Part shown: one piece after another, positions 26,101 to 41,100 of the stretch
How positions within the stretch are numbered: the stretch's first letter is position 1
Layout: the number at the start of each line of letters is the position of its first letter
NCBI GenBank assembly: GCA_007844125.1
Contig: CM017556.1
Location: 85,778,864 to 85,842,863, forward strand
From: Sinonovacula constricta
Taxonomy: Eukaryota > Mollusca > Bivalvia > Cardiida > Solecurtidae
DNA length: 64,000 nt
Direction of reading: 5' to 3'
The notes under the pieces: model-generated
What the model saw: the letters and a program-made list of their open reading frames with translations, nothing else
Database searches by the model: none
Told to the model about the DNA's origin: nothing
Made by a program: the position numbers and the translations under genes

Positions 26101-29100
26101 GGAATGGAATGCTTAAGGAACAAACAGCCTTCAATGCTTGCTTTGAATTTAACATTTTGATTTCCAAATTAACTAATAACTGAGGAATAGATGCTTATAT
26201 TTTGATTAAAATATACTAAGCAATTAATAAAACACAGCTAGCTCACTCAATTCTGGAACACCCCTAGCTGTTGGCACTGATTTATGGTATGTTATGACTG
26301 AATGAGAGAAGGACAAAGTAACGACTGCCTCTACTTGTTTGAATTACCAACACAAGAAAGCAGGCCCTACCAGCCATTGCCTTGCTTGATCCTGAGAGAA
26401 GCCTGATCGTTCTTCAGCCAGTAGTTGTCTAATATTTGAAACAACACCCCTGAAAATAAAAACAAACCAAAATCATAGCACTGACAATCTAACTGAAACA
26501 ACTGCTTTGTACTATTCATACGGTATAATTGTACAATATTTGTAACTTTAAATAATTGCTATGTATTTTTCATTTATCTGAAATGGCTTATTTATTGCTT
26601 ATACAAAGTAATAACTTTATCCGAAGTAACAGTCTAAAATTTGACTTTAAATATTATTTCATTGTATATATTTTTAGTGTTGTTCATTATAACAAACTCC
26701 CTACATGTACAATATACAAGACCCATAAAATATAGCGGGTCAAGAGTGTTTTCTTGTAGGACGTATAGATACATATAAGAGCCTATTAAGAAAATATTTA
26801 CATCTACTATTGCCTGTATCTATTTTATATTAAAATTAATAACAATGTGGGCAATAGGCTGAGGGCTGAACCACTACAAATGGATATTTCTATTATGTCA
26901 TTTTGAGACTCTTAAAGCCAGTTCTTAGCCTGCTTAGCATAAACTGACCTGGCTTGTCAAATAGAATAGACAAAGATCCTCCAGAGGGAGCCGGTTTACA
27001 CTGGGAGCTGTCTTGTCAAGATCTGCACTTTACATCACTAGACATAGGTAAAATTAATTTTTAGTAGAATTAAGCAAATATCTAAGATTTTGTATTTGTT
27101 TTATTAAATGTAGCATGATCAGGGTTGAGATATTCACAGTGTAAATGTTGCTTAAGGTAGTTATAGATACATACACTATACTCCGATGCTGGTCGGCTAT
27201 GCTTGCAACTGTTGTGTACTGCTGTACCAGCATCTCATACAAATGCTCTGAGAAACCACGGCAACGCTCAATAATGCTTCCTCCAAGTTCCTGTAAAACA
27301 ATATGACAAGACAAGAATGAATTGTGCATAATTGTTGGCAAAAGATCACATTGTGCCAAAAGTACATTTTTAAGTAGGTGAAGGGATGTGTGGACACTAA
27401 AAATAGAAATACTTTTTGCTTGACATTTATTCTCTTTATAATAATGTGTATAAAGTACATGTAATTCACAATATTTTTAGACACTTTGTGAAATTGTTTT
27501 AAGCATTTTAGCCCAGAAATCACCTTCTAGCAAAATTAAATTAAGTGATTTTTACCTGTTGATATTAAAATTTAACATTCTGTCAATATGTCAGTCCAAG
27601 GGAAGGTTGAAGCAAGTATAACTCTGCTTTTAGTATAACTGCATGCTGTAAATATTCAATATGATGCCACCGCTGCCACCCCTATCAGATTATCCTGACA
27701 CCAACCATTCTAACAAGTTCTTATAAAGGGCCTGTCATTTCACTTTGTTTGTTAATACTTTAGTATGTCTTAGAATGGGGCACTGTACCCTGCACCTTAT
27801 ATATATATATATGGGGTGATGTTCTACCTCCTGTGTGACTATGGCAGATCAGAAGAGAAAAACTTACCTTTGAAGGATTGAGAATGACCTCGGAGAATTG
27901 AGCTCTTCTTGAGATGCAGGTGAAGAAATAATGCAAACATTTGTCCCAAATTTGCTTCATCTCTCCAGTGCTACAAAAACAGAAATTTTAGGCTTGTTTC
28001 AGTTTGATTAAACCAGAAAAGATAAAATTATTAGTTTCAAATTAAGATCAGGCCATAAGTGGCTCACACATGACACCTTTTAAAAACTACATATAGTAAA
28101 ACCTCTGAAGTATCAATGTGGAAGTGAACATTAAACCAGGCATTTTACATATCAAATTTGCCTCATGTATGAACCCTTGCAAAAGACCCTTTTTGCGTAG
28201 ATTTGGGGAAGATTGTTTTGATTTTGATTTGTTTTTTAAATAGATTGCTGCGACCAAATATGATCATAAAAGTCATCCAGCTAGTTTGGTGGAGGAAGAC
28301 CCCAAACAAATGTCTGGGTAGAACCACCGGTGCACCACAAGTCAGCAGGAAGACCTTCCCACATTAAGTCATTTGCCCCCAACGTGACTCGAACCAATGC
28401 AGTGAGAGGCTAAGAGGTCAGAGGAGGGGGTATATTGACTATGACAGATGACTCTGGTATCACAGAGGCATTTTGGGAAAATTTTTACTTTAACATTTAA
28501 AATGTGTAGGCAAAATTAGACAAAAGTTTGGGGAAATTGTTATGTGTGTTTTTTGGGGGGTGGGTGGGAAGGTATATGCCTTTCATGGTGAATAGAGCTA
28601 GATATGTGGCATAAAAATTTAGCCTAAGGGCCTGGACAGCATAGCATGAAGCCTTATGAAAGTGTCAAAGACGTGCAGCATACTGTAGCCTTTATGATAG
28701 CAAAAAACTGTTTTTTTATGAGCCATTAGAAAAAACACATAAGGTCACTGCTTAAAATACAAACACAAAAAGTAACATTTTAAGTTGAAACAATGAGACA
28801 AAAAAAAAAAATAATGCCATTTAACAAATTGATATATATAGGTTTATAAACACACTTTTTCAGAAATTCTGTGTTTATATGCTAGTTATTGAACAAGGGG
28901 GTCCACTTACTCCTTGTTTATTCATACATAGGTATAAAATTTAGTATACAGTACCTCATAGCATCAGCTGCTACATCAAGAGGTGGTATAGTAATTGACT
29001 CTGAACTACCTCCTGCGGCGATTGTAACACCCTTTCTGTACGAGATACCTGTAAAAATGTACCAAATGTGTTTTAAAAACCATTACTTCAGACAGGTGTA

Positions 29101-32100
29101 AATTAATCGAAAAAGTTTATTAAAACCTATTTTGAACTTCATTTATTAACAAGCAAAACAAAAGTTATTTGCTAACAATACAAATAAAGGTAACAAGGCA
29201 GAATGCAAAAGACTCAGCAGCAAATTGTGTAGGTCCTGCTTAGAATGCTCCAAGCAAGGTATGGCTGATCTGGATCTACACTTTTTGCGTAAGCCTAATT
29301 AACACATGTGTAACAGGATAAGAGCTTATGGAATAACTTATGGGAAGAATAAAGTAGAATAGCAATATTTGGCTCTTTTCCTAATAATGACTCATACATT
29401 GTACTTGTATAGATAATAAGAGATTCTTTTTTTGAGAAATTTTTAAGAGAAAATTGAGCTTGCAAGGTTTGTTTATGTGTTTAATGAGGAGTCTTACAGC
29501 TTACACCTACAAAAGGCAGTAATCCATGCAAAAATTAAACATACCAATCTGGGTAAGATATCTAAACAGTTCACTCAATGCTTTCCGCTTCCTCAGGTTA
29601 ATGTGTTTTGCAGATGACTTCTGTTTCTCCTTTGTCTCAGTCTGCACAGAAAAAATAAAATAACATTCAGTCAGGTTTATAAATGCAACCAGAGTAAATT
29701 TTTGACTGGACTTTCTGGCAATTGTAGAACCTATATCTACAACCATTTTACTAAAAATTATCACTGTAATGACTGTCAAGATTTGTAACAAACATGACTA
29801 CAGAAAAGTGCCTACCAAATATGAAGCATTTTCAAAGTCTTGATTTGAGAATGACTTGTTTGTTTTTTGTTACATTAAACCAACACAATTAAGGCCATAT
29901 TAGTGATATCCAGCTAATTAATCATGGAGGAAGACCCCAGACTTATGTCTAGATAGAACCACCAGTGCAGGTAAGCTGGAAAACCTCCCAATATTAAAGT
30001 TTTCGCCCGGATTGAGACTCGAACCCATGTGTTGTGGGGCTGAGGAGTTACAAGTCTGCAACTCTAATTGCTCAGCCATGGGCACCACCAAAGAAAAGTA
30101 AATAAATTAACAAAAACTTCATTTAAGAAAAACTTTCTGAAAACATAAAAAAAAATACAACATTAATAATTTGATAAAACTATAGATACTATTTAATGAG
30201 GCTACAAAGTTGAATACATGCAATCTTACATGCAAGTCCAAAAAAATACTTAAATGACAAATTATAAGACAAACATAATAAAAGTTTAACTTCATATTAA
30301 ACTTCATATTATGCATAATTTTGTATTTTTTCACCTAATCCTGAATTGCTGGTACAAACTGGGACTTCCTTATATATTAAATAAATGAAATTACAAATTA
30401 TGGGGATCTTTGTTATAAGAAATCAGACATACAACTTCCTAATTTCAAATCATGTCAACACTGTAAAAGAACATACAGAAACTACATTATGTTTAGTTAT
30501 ATAACATAAAATTATAACAAAGTTTAGTACAACCAATTTTACATTTAAGCCTCAAAGCAATAGTGATACTACAAAATATAAGGTGAAACAATTTAAAAAA
30601 GAAAAGAATTAAGCAGGGCTGGAAAAATACGCTAGCCCGACGTCCCAGACTAGTCAACATGTAGTTTCGGGCTACTGACCATTGGTCATTAAATTAGTCC
30701 CTGGCTAGTCATTAAATAGATGGCCGGACAAGTGACAATACACAGCGGTACCTAATTAGCGATGCAACCAATCAAGCTATCGCCTGGGGCGTTTTATCAA
30801 CACAACGTAAAGGCTTCGCATAGACAATTCAAACGCATCCCAAAACAGCCAATCACGACGCGCGATACATCAACGCTTAACATGGTCGGCCAATCAATGT
30901 GTAGGTGACAAATAACGGCATTAATACTGCATATTGAAGTACATGTGATAAGTGATAATTGATTCTCGAACTTTTTAAACTCGGCACGCGAAGAGTAAAG
31001 GGATTAGAGCCAGGTAAGTCTCAGTTTGATGATCTTTACTTTCATTGTCATATCTGAATACAATAGATGCACATTTTCGGACAAGTCATCTTTGTCCTGG
31101 TTACTAGTCCGGGACTAGTCATGAAAAAGAATTTTTTTCCAGCCCTGTTAAGACTGACAATATTACTTAATCTTGAACTTACCCTGTCAATTTCCAAACC
31201 TTGCAGATCATGGATTCCTTCAATTACTTCACCTGCAATATAAAATATGCATGATCAATTTATTCAAGCAGATAAGAAACAAAATTTATAATGTCATGAA
31301 CAGGATATTTCTCATTAAAGTAGCTCCAGTCTTGTTAATGTGTCATTAATAATTTTGATATTTGCAATCTATAGAGTAACCAGACAACCACACTTCATCT
31401 TGGCAAATAGAATAGATCCTGACCAACCAGCTATGATCTGGATCTATACTTTTTGCTGATGTCGTCTGGCCCACCACTGGCAGAGTTCGTTCTCAGTTGA
31501 GATGTTGCTCAAGCCAAACTTTGGCAGCTCACTATTTATACCAATAACTCTTTTAACACCACAGTGTAATCTATTGATACTTTAACCCTGCTAGGTCAAA
31601 GGTGTGTAATATACTGGAATTGTAAGAGCATGTCCTAGTTAGAGTATTCTTGGAGTCAACTTTGAGCTCAAGCAAAATCTCAACTAAAAACTGTTTCTGC
31701 ACAGGTCACATCTCCTTACAGCAAAAGATATAGTCCATGTCAGAACAAAAACTTCATGTGAGGATCTTTTTAGCTACCATGTCATGCATTAGTGGCTCTA
31801 CAAGAACTTAACTAGAACTGAAAAAAATAAAATAGCAAAATGCATTAGTTTTAACAGCCACAGACATCCAAACTACTCTAAATTCAAATTCATTCTACAG
31901 TTTGTTTATTGGGTTTATCATCCCACCAACAGTATTTCAGTTATCTTGAGACGGTGTCCACTTGAAGCAAATATAGTGCTGCCTTCACTGTGTATAGCAT
32001 GACGTGAACACCTGGCATGACACCACACCCAGTCACATTATCCTGACACCAGGCCAACCAGTCATGGAACTACCCTCATATTTGATTGACTGTTAGAAAG

Positions 32101-35100
32101 GGAGCTATTCCACTACCATTTTTAATGACTTTGGTATGTCAAAGCCAGTGATCGAACCCAAAGCCTCCCGTACTAGGAGCCAAGGCTTTACCGATTGCGC
32201 TACAAGGTCTGGTATACAGTTAATTACCTTTCAAAACTTGACATCAACTCAAGTGTAGAAGGAGGGTGTATTTACTGTGGTTTTGTTTTATATGTTACAA
32301 CTGTTTATTTATTTATTAATGCTGAAGCATCTCTGTTTACCTGTGCCTAATTTTTCTAAAACTCATCAGCCTTTCAAAACTTGACATTTAATATTGTTAG
32401 AATAGAGAAAAGTATAGGCAATTTTAATGCACTTGTTTATTTCCATACAAAAATATTTTTTATTTACTGTATAATATTAAAGTATTGTCTCTACATACCA
32501 ATAAAGTGATCTAGAGCAATGATGTGCTGGGAATATTTTGAGGCTGACAGGGTTTGTTTCCAATGTCTATTCACACGTTTGTAGAGCTGTGGCAATTTTA
32601 ACTGCAGTGGGGCAGCAACAACATCCACAGTGTCAGGTAGGTCTGGCACAGTCAGAGGCTGAAACATTGAGGGTTACTATGACAATGTGCTGTACAAAAA
32701 ATAATAGAACCAAATTATAGTTTACATCTTTTGAGTAAACAATCTGTGTTTCTAAAAAAAAGGTTTCTTAGCTTTATATGTTGATAATGTTTATAACTAT
32801 TTCTGAAACATTCATGAGCAAATTACAAAGACAGTTAACAAGTTTAATAAAGAAACACCAATTCTGAAACAAAACTTTTTCAACCTACTATCAATCTAAC
32901 CAAAATTGACTAGATGCAGAAAGATATTTTACAGTGAACTTATTTACTTGCTACATTTATTTGTAACACATACAAATTCTTAATTATACATTTTGGAATT
33001 AAAACCTTTTTATCATAATTGTTTTCCTTTTATCCATACATGTCAGCCTAGAATAATTGCCACAACATGTTTTCTCCTTAGTAAGATATCTGCCGACTTC
33101 ATATATGTGCCTCTGTGAGAAAATAGGATAAGGACATTTCTTGACCCTACCCTAGGCACATGTAAGTTCTTTCAATAATATAATAAGTTTGTCTCAGCCT
33201 TTAATCAAACCAGTCTCACTGGAAGGAGTCTCTTATCTTTAGACTTTTTAGCAGCTGTTTACCATTCCATTTATAATACCTGTTTGCATTGGCTCCAATT
33301 TGCTTGTATTTGCCCAATTTTTTTATCAAATACTTTGTCATTTAAAACTTGACACTGGTGGCATTTCTATTCTAAAAATAACCGATAATATGAAATAGCT
33401 AATTAATACAGTAGCTGATACAGCCAACCTTGACTGCTGTCAGTCTGGTGTCCAAACTGGTCTGATATTGGTCGAGTGTTTCAGACCAGGTAGAGTGATC
33501 TGCCCCTGACACAGTAGTACTGCCATCATCTATATCTCCCAGGATACCCTGCACTGTCTGATGCAACACAACCTGCAGAAACAAAATTAATTTGTTAAAT
33601 GGGTGATTCATTCAGTAAAGGTGCTATAACTTCAAATTTTATACATTTTTTCACATGTCAATACATGACCATGACATAATCTCAAGGATTAAAAATACAT
33701 TTGTCTAAGGTTTAGACTAACTTAAAAATGAAATAATACATTTTAAACACAGCTGCATGAAAACTTTCAAAATGACAGATTTAATAAATGGTTGAAATAT
33801 TAGATTTTATAAATATCAATCAATCAAAGCTTCATGGATTTTTTTTCAAATAAAACTGTTATGACATGAAAATACTTTTTATAAAAAAAATATATATATA
33901 CTTGAAAAATTGAAAGATTTTATCAAGATAATATCATTTCAAGGTCTTTAAATGGCAATATTTCTGAGTCACCTGGAAACTTTTCAGATGTTTATGAAGG
34001 GTCCGGTGTGTCTTCTCTGTTGTCTGCTTCAATGCCCAGTAGTTGATATCTGACCAGCGAGCAATCTTCACAAAACCCTGCAGAATATTGTCTTGGTGAT
34101 TAGTTACATATTCCAACCAGGATAAAAACATAATCTTAAACTTACAAAAGGCGTCCCCTAAAAGACCAGCAGTATACAATTAGAAATAAATAATATGCCA
34201 ACCATCATGTTTTATAAATTTCAGCATTAATAATTAATAAGTTCAGCAAAACAATCAAAATATGTTTTCTCAACAATGTGCAGACACATGAAGCAAAATG
34301 TGACAATCAATTCACCTTGAGCTCTTTCTCAATGGGGGCCCTTAGTTTTTCAAGTTGTCCTTGTACTGTGGGAACAAATCGTGAGTAGAACTGGTACAGG
34401 TTCCAGAGGATGTGCACCAATTTTTTGTGACGATCATCTGTAGTTTCCATAGTTACCAGCTGGCAATGGAAGCTGAGCACCATGCTAAGTCGCTCCTCAT
34501 AATCCCCTAGAGTGGCTCCCTCTATGAACTGCTTGAGTGCTTTGGTGACCTCCTCAATGGTGGGCAAGACGATCAAAACTTTACCATCTGTTTCTTCTCG
34601 AGGCTAGCAAAGTGAGGATGTATTAAAATTTACACCAATACTTTCAATGTCAAGTATAACCTTTTAACTCACTCAATCATATCAAAGAACATGTGGGTTT
34701 CACTTGTGATGATGTTTGTAAACACCTGAGGTAGATGTGAATATCGACAATAAGGAGAAAAGTAACATACAAATTGTGGTATGCTTCATTGCAGCTAATT
34801 GATTTAAATGAAATTAAAGTGTGTGTTTCTATAACATTGAGCTAAGATGGTAAATCTTTATCATTATGTTTTTTTGGTTGTTGCCTCTCAAAAATATATT
34901 CAAAATTACCTTTTAACTTCCAATATTTTCTCATCAACTTAACTAAAAACAAAATAAATATTTATTTTTTTATTTATATTATTTATCCCCATTCATTAAT
35001 TCATTCGTTCATTTATTTATTTATTTTCTTGTTTGCGAGCTACTTCATACAAGCAAGCTTTACATATTACTGGTCATCAACAAACTTATTTACCTGTGAC

Positions 35101-38100
35101 TGAAGAGCTGACTGTAGAAGCTGGTAAAGATGGAACCACCATCGACTGGATGATCGACGATATTTCAGGTGTTCAGTGTCAAGAGCCTTCGTCCAGCAAC
35201 TGCAAACAGATGGTATAAATTATACACATGAAGGCTAAATCGTTTACTTTCATTTTGAAATATAATTTGACCCATTTAGGTTTATTCCCTATTTCTAATT
35301 AAAAAATGTGCATGTAGGTATTTTTATATACATTATCTAGATTATGGGCAGTTTTGTTTTTTTAATCAGTTGAACTTTATTAGGGAAAACTTTCTAAAAA
35401 CAAAATTTTCCTTGGATAAACATTTAAAAAAAATTTCCCCCCCAATTAAGTTTCTGTATAACATTAATATGCTTATGGCAAACAAATTTCAGTAAGATGC
35501 TTTGAAACTGATCACTCATGATTGAAGCCATCTTGATTTGATTACTATGTATTTGAATGCAACACCAAGCGTTATTACCTAAAAACCTATACAAAGTTTC
35601 TCCTTATTTGCTTACAACAACATTCAAAGGTTACATGATACATTTATATACAGTCAAAACCCAGTCACTGGAACCACCATGGGGATGACCTTCCCGTTTG
35701 TGCAAGCCAGTAGTTCGAGGGAAGAGAAATTCATTTACAAGTCAGTTTGTCAAACGGTTTTATTAATAAATTGCAATTAAAGTCAAACCTGACCATGCGA
35801 CCACCCCTTACCAGCAACCACCTGCTCTATGCGACCACATGAAAGCCGCCTGATCATATTTGTTCTGTAATTGTAATGTAATAAGCGCCCACCTTTGATC
35901 TTCGTCCAGCGACCGCACATAAACATGTCAAACATGCTTTTATTATTCCCTAATAGGTGACCGCGTTAATCCACTCGCACATTAGTTACGACCACACAAT
36001 AAGCAATTAATTGACACGTTTGCCCTTCTTTGCTATTCACTGCAATTGGCCGTGTCAAACTGGGAAATTAATTAATGTCACTGGCTGGATGTACACATCA
36101 AGCCCCCGTTTGAATCACACCTAATCTAGTGTGCCCTATTATCGGTTGTATTGACACTTAATGGTCATTTTCTGACTTCGGTTTCTTTAAAAGTAAATCA
36201 AGGTTATGTAGGAATTATTACGATAAATTGATTTGCTAAAAACTTAAAACATTACAATAATAATGCGCAAACTGCAATTGGATACAGCAATATAATGGAA
36301 TATCTGTAACAGTTGTTTTTCTTTGTATTACGCATCAACATGTCTGACATGCCTAACACTAGAAGATCGTGTCTAAGTTGTCAAACTTTTGGACAGGGGG
36401 AAAAGTTGTTGTGCTGTTGCATCTGAGCTTGGTGTCAGAAAACGCAGATGCAGAACAGATTTGCAAAACGAAAACATGAAATAAAGGACAAATATAAGCA
36501 TGGAAATTCGGAAATGAAACAAGTTAAACGTTCAATTCAAAATAACTCGCTGAACAACTTGTGCTATCATTGGTTTTTGGATGTGACCGGACGTCCAGTG
36601 TCAGTGTCAGGACATGGAGAACATGTCTTATTGACATGTGCATGAGATCATCTGTGAAAAAAAACTACCATTCATAATTATTTCAGTGCTAAGTGATGAT
36701 TTTAGAACTGTTTGCAATTTTATAACATGTACAATGTAGTGTATATACTTTAATTACATACTAATCGTATTACACAATGACAGTAGGTTTAGCACAAAAT
36801 ACAAAATGACAATCAATCAACTTTTATTTCTCCATAAAATCTCTAATAATTTCATGCTTGCTTGTAGAAATCTATGATTGCTGGATGATATTTCAATTCA
36901 CATTCACAATGAATTTATTTTACCAAGAAACATCTGCTTGCTCTCTGTATCCTCTTGGTATTCTAGAAATCATTAAAGGACCCTCAGTGCATCTGACGCT
37001 TCTGAGCATGTGGGTGGTTCTTACCAGGTACTTTACTAAGTTGTTCAGCAGAAGCAAGGAGCAAAACTGACTTTGTTATCCCCCCATTTCTAGGTCCTTC
37101 AATTAATCGCACAGTTTCTAACATGTCTGATGCCATGACAGCAATGCCTCCAGATGATGAGCAATATCATTTTGTGTGCATTGTAAGGAGAAGCAAACTT
37201 ATTGTTTTTCATATCTTTAGCTGTGCAACCAAATCATAAACAATTGTTTTCTCAAGTAGTGGCAGCATTCTTGCTTGATTAAAAAAATGATCAATCGTTA
37301 GTGAATCTTTTTGAACAAGATAATTAAAAGGGTAAATCAAACAACAATTAACAAAGCAATTTAACGTCATTTAACAAAACATTTTATCAATTAAACATAT
37401 GCTGTTAATAAGAGCACAGTGACACAGACATATTAAATATTGCATGTTGCGGAGTCATGAAAAACACAATCACCGGTAGTTTGACAGCACAGATAATCAG
37501 TCTGGGTTTATGAGCAGATATTGCAGTTCGACCCATAAGCCTTGAAAATACAATAGGCTGTAGGGAGCAGCAACCAGTTTGACTGTTGCTAATATAAAAG
37601 ATGACTGACAGCTGATATAAAAAAAAAGAAGACAAAAAGCAGGGACTGGCTTTTTTGTTCGACCGATCAGGTAAGTCTACTGATCCGATGTTCGAGTGAC
37701 TGGAGTTTGAGCGTACTATTAAGCAGCAAATAGTGAAGAAGCTGATCCCAGAGTTCCTAGGCAGCAGCTGTCTGATCTAGATCGACACCATTTGCCTACT
37801 TTGGTCAATGTGAACAAGCTAAGAGTTGCTATGTTACCTTAGTTCTAGCTTCCGGTATTGTACAATCAAGTTCGACACCTCACTCAGTTGGGTAGCCAGG
37901 GAAACAGCTTGGGTCGCATTGCTTTCCCAATCCTGTACAGAATAGAACAGAAGTTTATTTCTTTGAGCTTTCCACAAAGTTTTGTATATTTTTCTGTTTG
38001 CACTGTTTTCTGTCTGTAAAGCATTCTGAAACTTGGTACAGCTTGTAACAACAGAACTTATCATGAAACTGTCTTGATAACCACAGTTGCACTGGGTTTT

Positions 38101-41100
38101 CATTCATATTATTAAAAGCTCAAATAGGAACAACAGCAAAAAACATAAGCTGTATACATATGTTTACATATATTGTTAAGTGATTCTTTCTTCTTTCTTA
38201 GGAAATTGTTTAGAATCAGTGATTATTTGTTTACACAAGCTTCACACTACAAGAGAAATGAACACTGGTAAACAGGTAAAAGGGTTAAGTTCCATGCTAA
38301 CAAATAAGGCAATCTTGTTGACTGAAAGGCATAGCCTTATTAAATACCTGTAATTAAATAAAATGTATAGTACTACTTAAGACAGAAAAAAAACACTGTA
38401 TAAGGCATATACATGATTAATTTAAAAGGAAAGGTTGATGCTTATGCTCTCTCTACATGTGCTTTCTGTAGCTTTCCCAAACATGGCACATGCCTAAACT
38501 TTCTATAGCTTTCCCTAACATGGCACAGACATGAACTTTCTGAAGCTTTCCCAAACAAGAAACATACCAAAGCTTTTCTGTAGTGTTCTAAAAGTGGCAC
38601 AGATTTCAGTAGCTTTCCCAAACATGGCACATACCAGAGCTTTCTATAACTTTCCCAAAAATGGCACATACCTGAGCTTTCTGTTGCTTTCACAAACAAG
38701 GTACATACCTGTGCTTTCTGTAGTAGGAGCTCTAATCCTGCTAGTATCTTCATGACAGGACAGGTAATTGGAAAGCTTTTTATACGATCAACAATCTCAC
38801 AGAGCTACAAGAAGAAAAATTAAAACTGAGGTCAAACATCCCAGTCATGATAGTAGGAGTATTTCTCTAGTGTTCAAACAGAATATAAATTAAATTGGAT
38901 GACTGGTTCTTAAAGCTCAACTGGACTAAACCATCAAATTATAATTGACAATCTAAACAATCCTATTTCAAACACAATATATGTCTGAAAGCTTTACCTA
39001 GAGCTTTTAAACAACTACTTTGGACTTCACCAGCAGACTGGTTGTTTTGTTATTGCTGGCTAACATCCAAAGATCCATGTAAAGCCTTTATATACTGTGT
39101 GTCAAATAGACAAGTTTAAATAGTGAATAATAATGAACAACACCCAACAGATGTGTTCCTATCAGAATATATAGACCATTGAACTTTGAACTGAATTAAG
39201 TGGACCTCACTAAAATTTACCATTATCCATTGATTGGTAAACTGTTTTTTTATGCTTGGTCTTTTGGTTTTCTCCAAGACACTTGCACATGCATTCATGA
39301 GAATCATGTTGATTACACTCATTTACAGAAATGTTTGATTTGTTTTTTTGTTGCTCACACTGACACAATTATGGTAATTTTGTGCAGTGCAGTCCAGGTA
39401 ATTATTAAAGGAAGGAAGACCCCAGACAAAATGTCTGGGTAGAACCTCCTGCTCAAATAAGGTAAGCTGGAAAACCTTCTCATATAAAAGATCTCAGTGC
39501 AACAGGGAATTGAAACCACCTGATGAGGGGCTGAGGAGTTACAAGGCAGCCACTCTCATCACTCGTCCCCAGACACCGCTTTGTAGAAGTGAATACCCAC
39601 AATACTTGATTTTGCTAAGATTTCAATTTTGTAATTATTTATACAAATTAAACCAGGAGCTTAGAGCAATTACTGATTTAAGATTGTTAGATTTAAGATT
39701 TAAGCTTAATAGTAATTAGAATCAGCATCCCATGTTTTAATACAAAGAGCATGCCCAATCTTCTCAACACATTTGAAAACACTTGTATGTTTACCAATCA
39801 AGCAGCACACAATTTCCTTTTTTCGAAATGGGATAAACATTTTAAATAAAAAAAATAATGACATAACAGTAAAAAAATGTTAATTAAAACTCTAAATGAA
39901 GACATACAACTGTTTATCAATATAAAAATAACACAACGAAGCATTGATTTCAAGGTACATGTACCTATGTATTGAACATATACTCTTGGCACAGTTGCAA
40001 TCTCAAATGGCCTAGTGTAAATATAATGCTGAATAACTGACATTCTATCACAGTAGAGGCAGAACTATATCTTCTTAAAGATGTTGGTTGGACTTTAAAC
40101 CTAAAACAAAATCCTTTATTTTGGAAGTACCTGTTTTAGTGTAGGGTGATCTGGCCACTCCCTCTGGAGCTCTCCAACTCGGGAGAGGACATTCTGTAGT
40201 ACTGGCATACACTGGATCACCTGAGGAACATTGGCATCATGGTAGATGTCATATACTTCTGGTGGAGACAATAGATCAGACTGTTCCTGTGAAACAATAT
40301 AGGTAGAAAGCATTTAGACACGTTCTAAATCTCTATTCGTATTCCCAGCTAGCGATGAGTTTTTAACTACATTTCTCTTTATGAAAAGAAAAGGCAGCCG
40401 CATATTTATATCTAAAACAAGTAACCTGCATATATTTTTTGCCTCTTTTAAATCGGCCTTTTTCACAAAATTTATTAAAGACCTTAAAGAGATTGTTTTA
40501 TGAAGTACACTCCCTATCAGAATACATGTAATATTTAATGAGGATATATTTTTCTGACAAGCAGAGACAATTATAAGACATGTGTAGTATTGTTGAACTA
40601 TAGAAACTTTATAAGCACTACTAACTGAGCGGGACAGTATCCTTACTTACCTGCATGCTTGCCTGGTTGATGTACAGTTGTTGGACAGCTGCCACAGTGA
40701 GATGCCCTCCCAGGAGGTGAGGTACAATACTGCTACCTGCAATCAGGAAGACATGTTAACATGTCTCTGTCATTTTTACTCGACTCCTCTACAAATGTAC
40801 AGCTCTACATTTCCAGTGGAAGTTTTGTGTTTTATTACAACACAGGCTTCAATCATACTTTTTGCAAGATGAGGCAGCAGCATTTAAGAAAGACATAAAA
40901 CAAGAAATGAGTAAAAAAATTTCAGGGTTTTTTCCCCTATAAAATTAAAAACCATAATTTAATCAGGAATATTTAAGAGCAACTACTGAAACATTGCTTT
41001 AAGGACCATGAGTCCTCTCTCATAAGAGAATACACAAGAGTAATGATAAAACTCCAAACATAAGCACTTACTCAACACCTCAGCCAGTTGTTTACAAAGA

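Noticed and set aside
35033..35218. 61-codon plus-strand ORF
   Set aside because: It is antisense to MDN1 exon 18, which has correct splice sites, phase and conserved residues on the minus strand.
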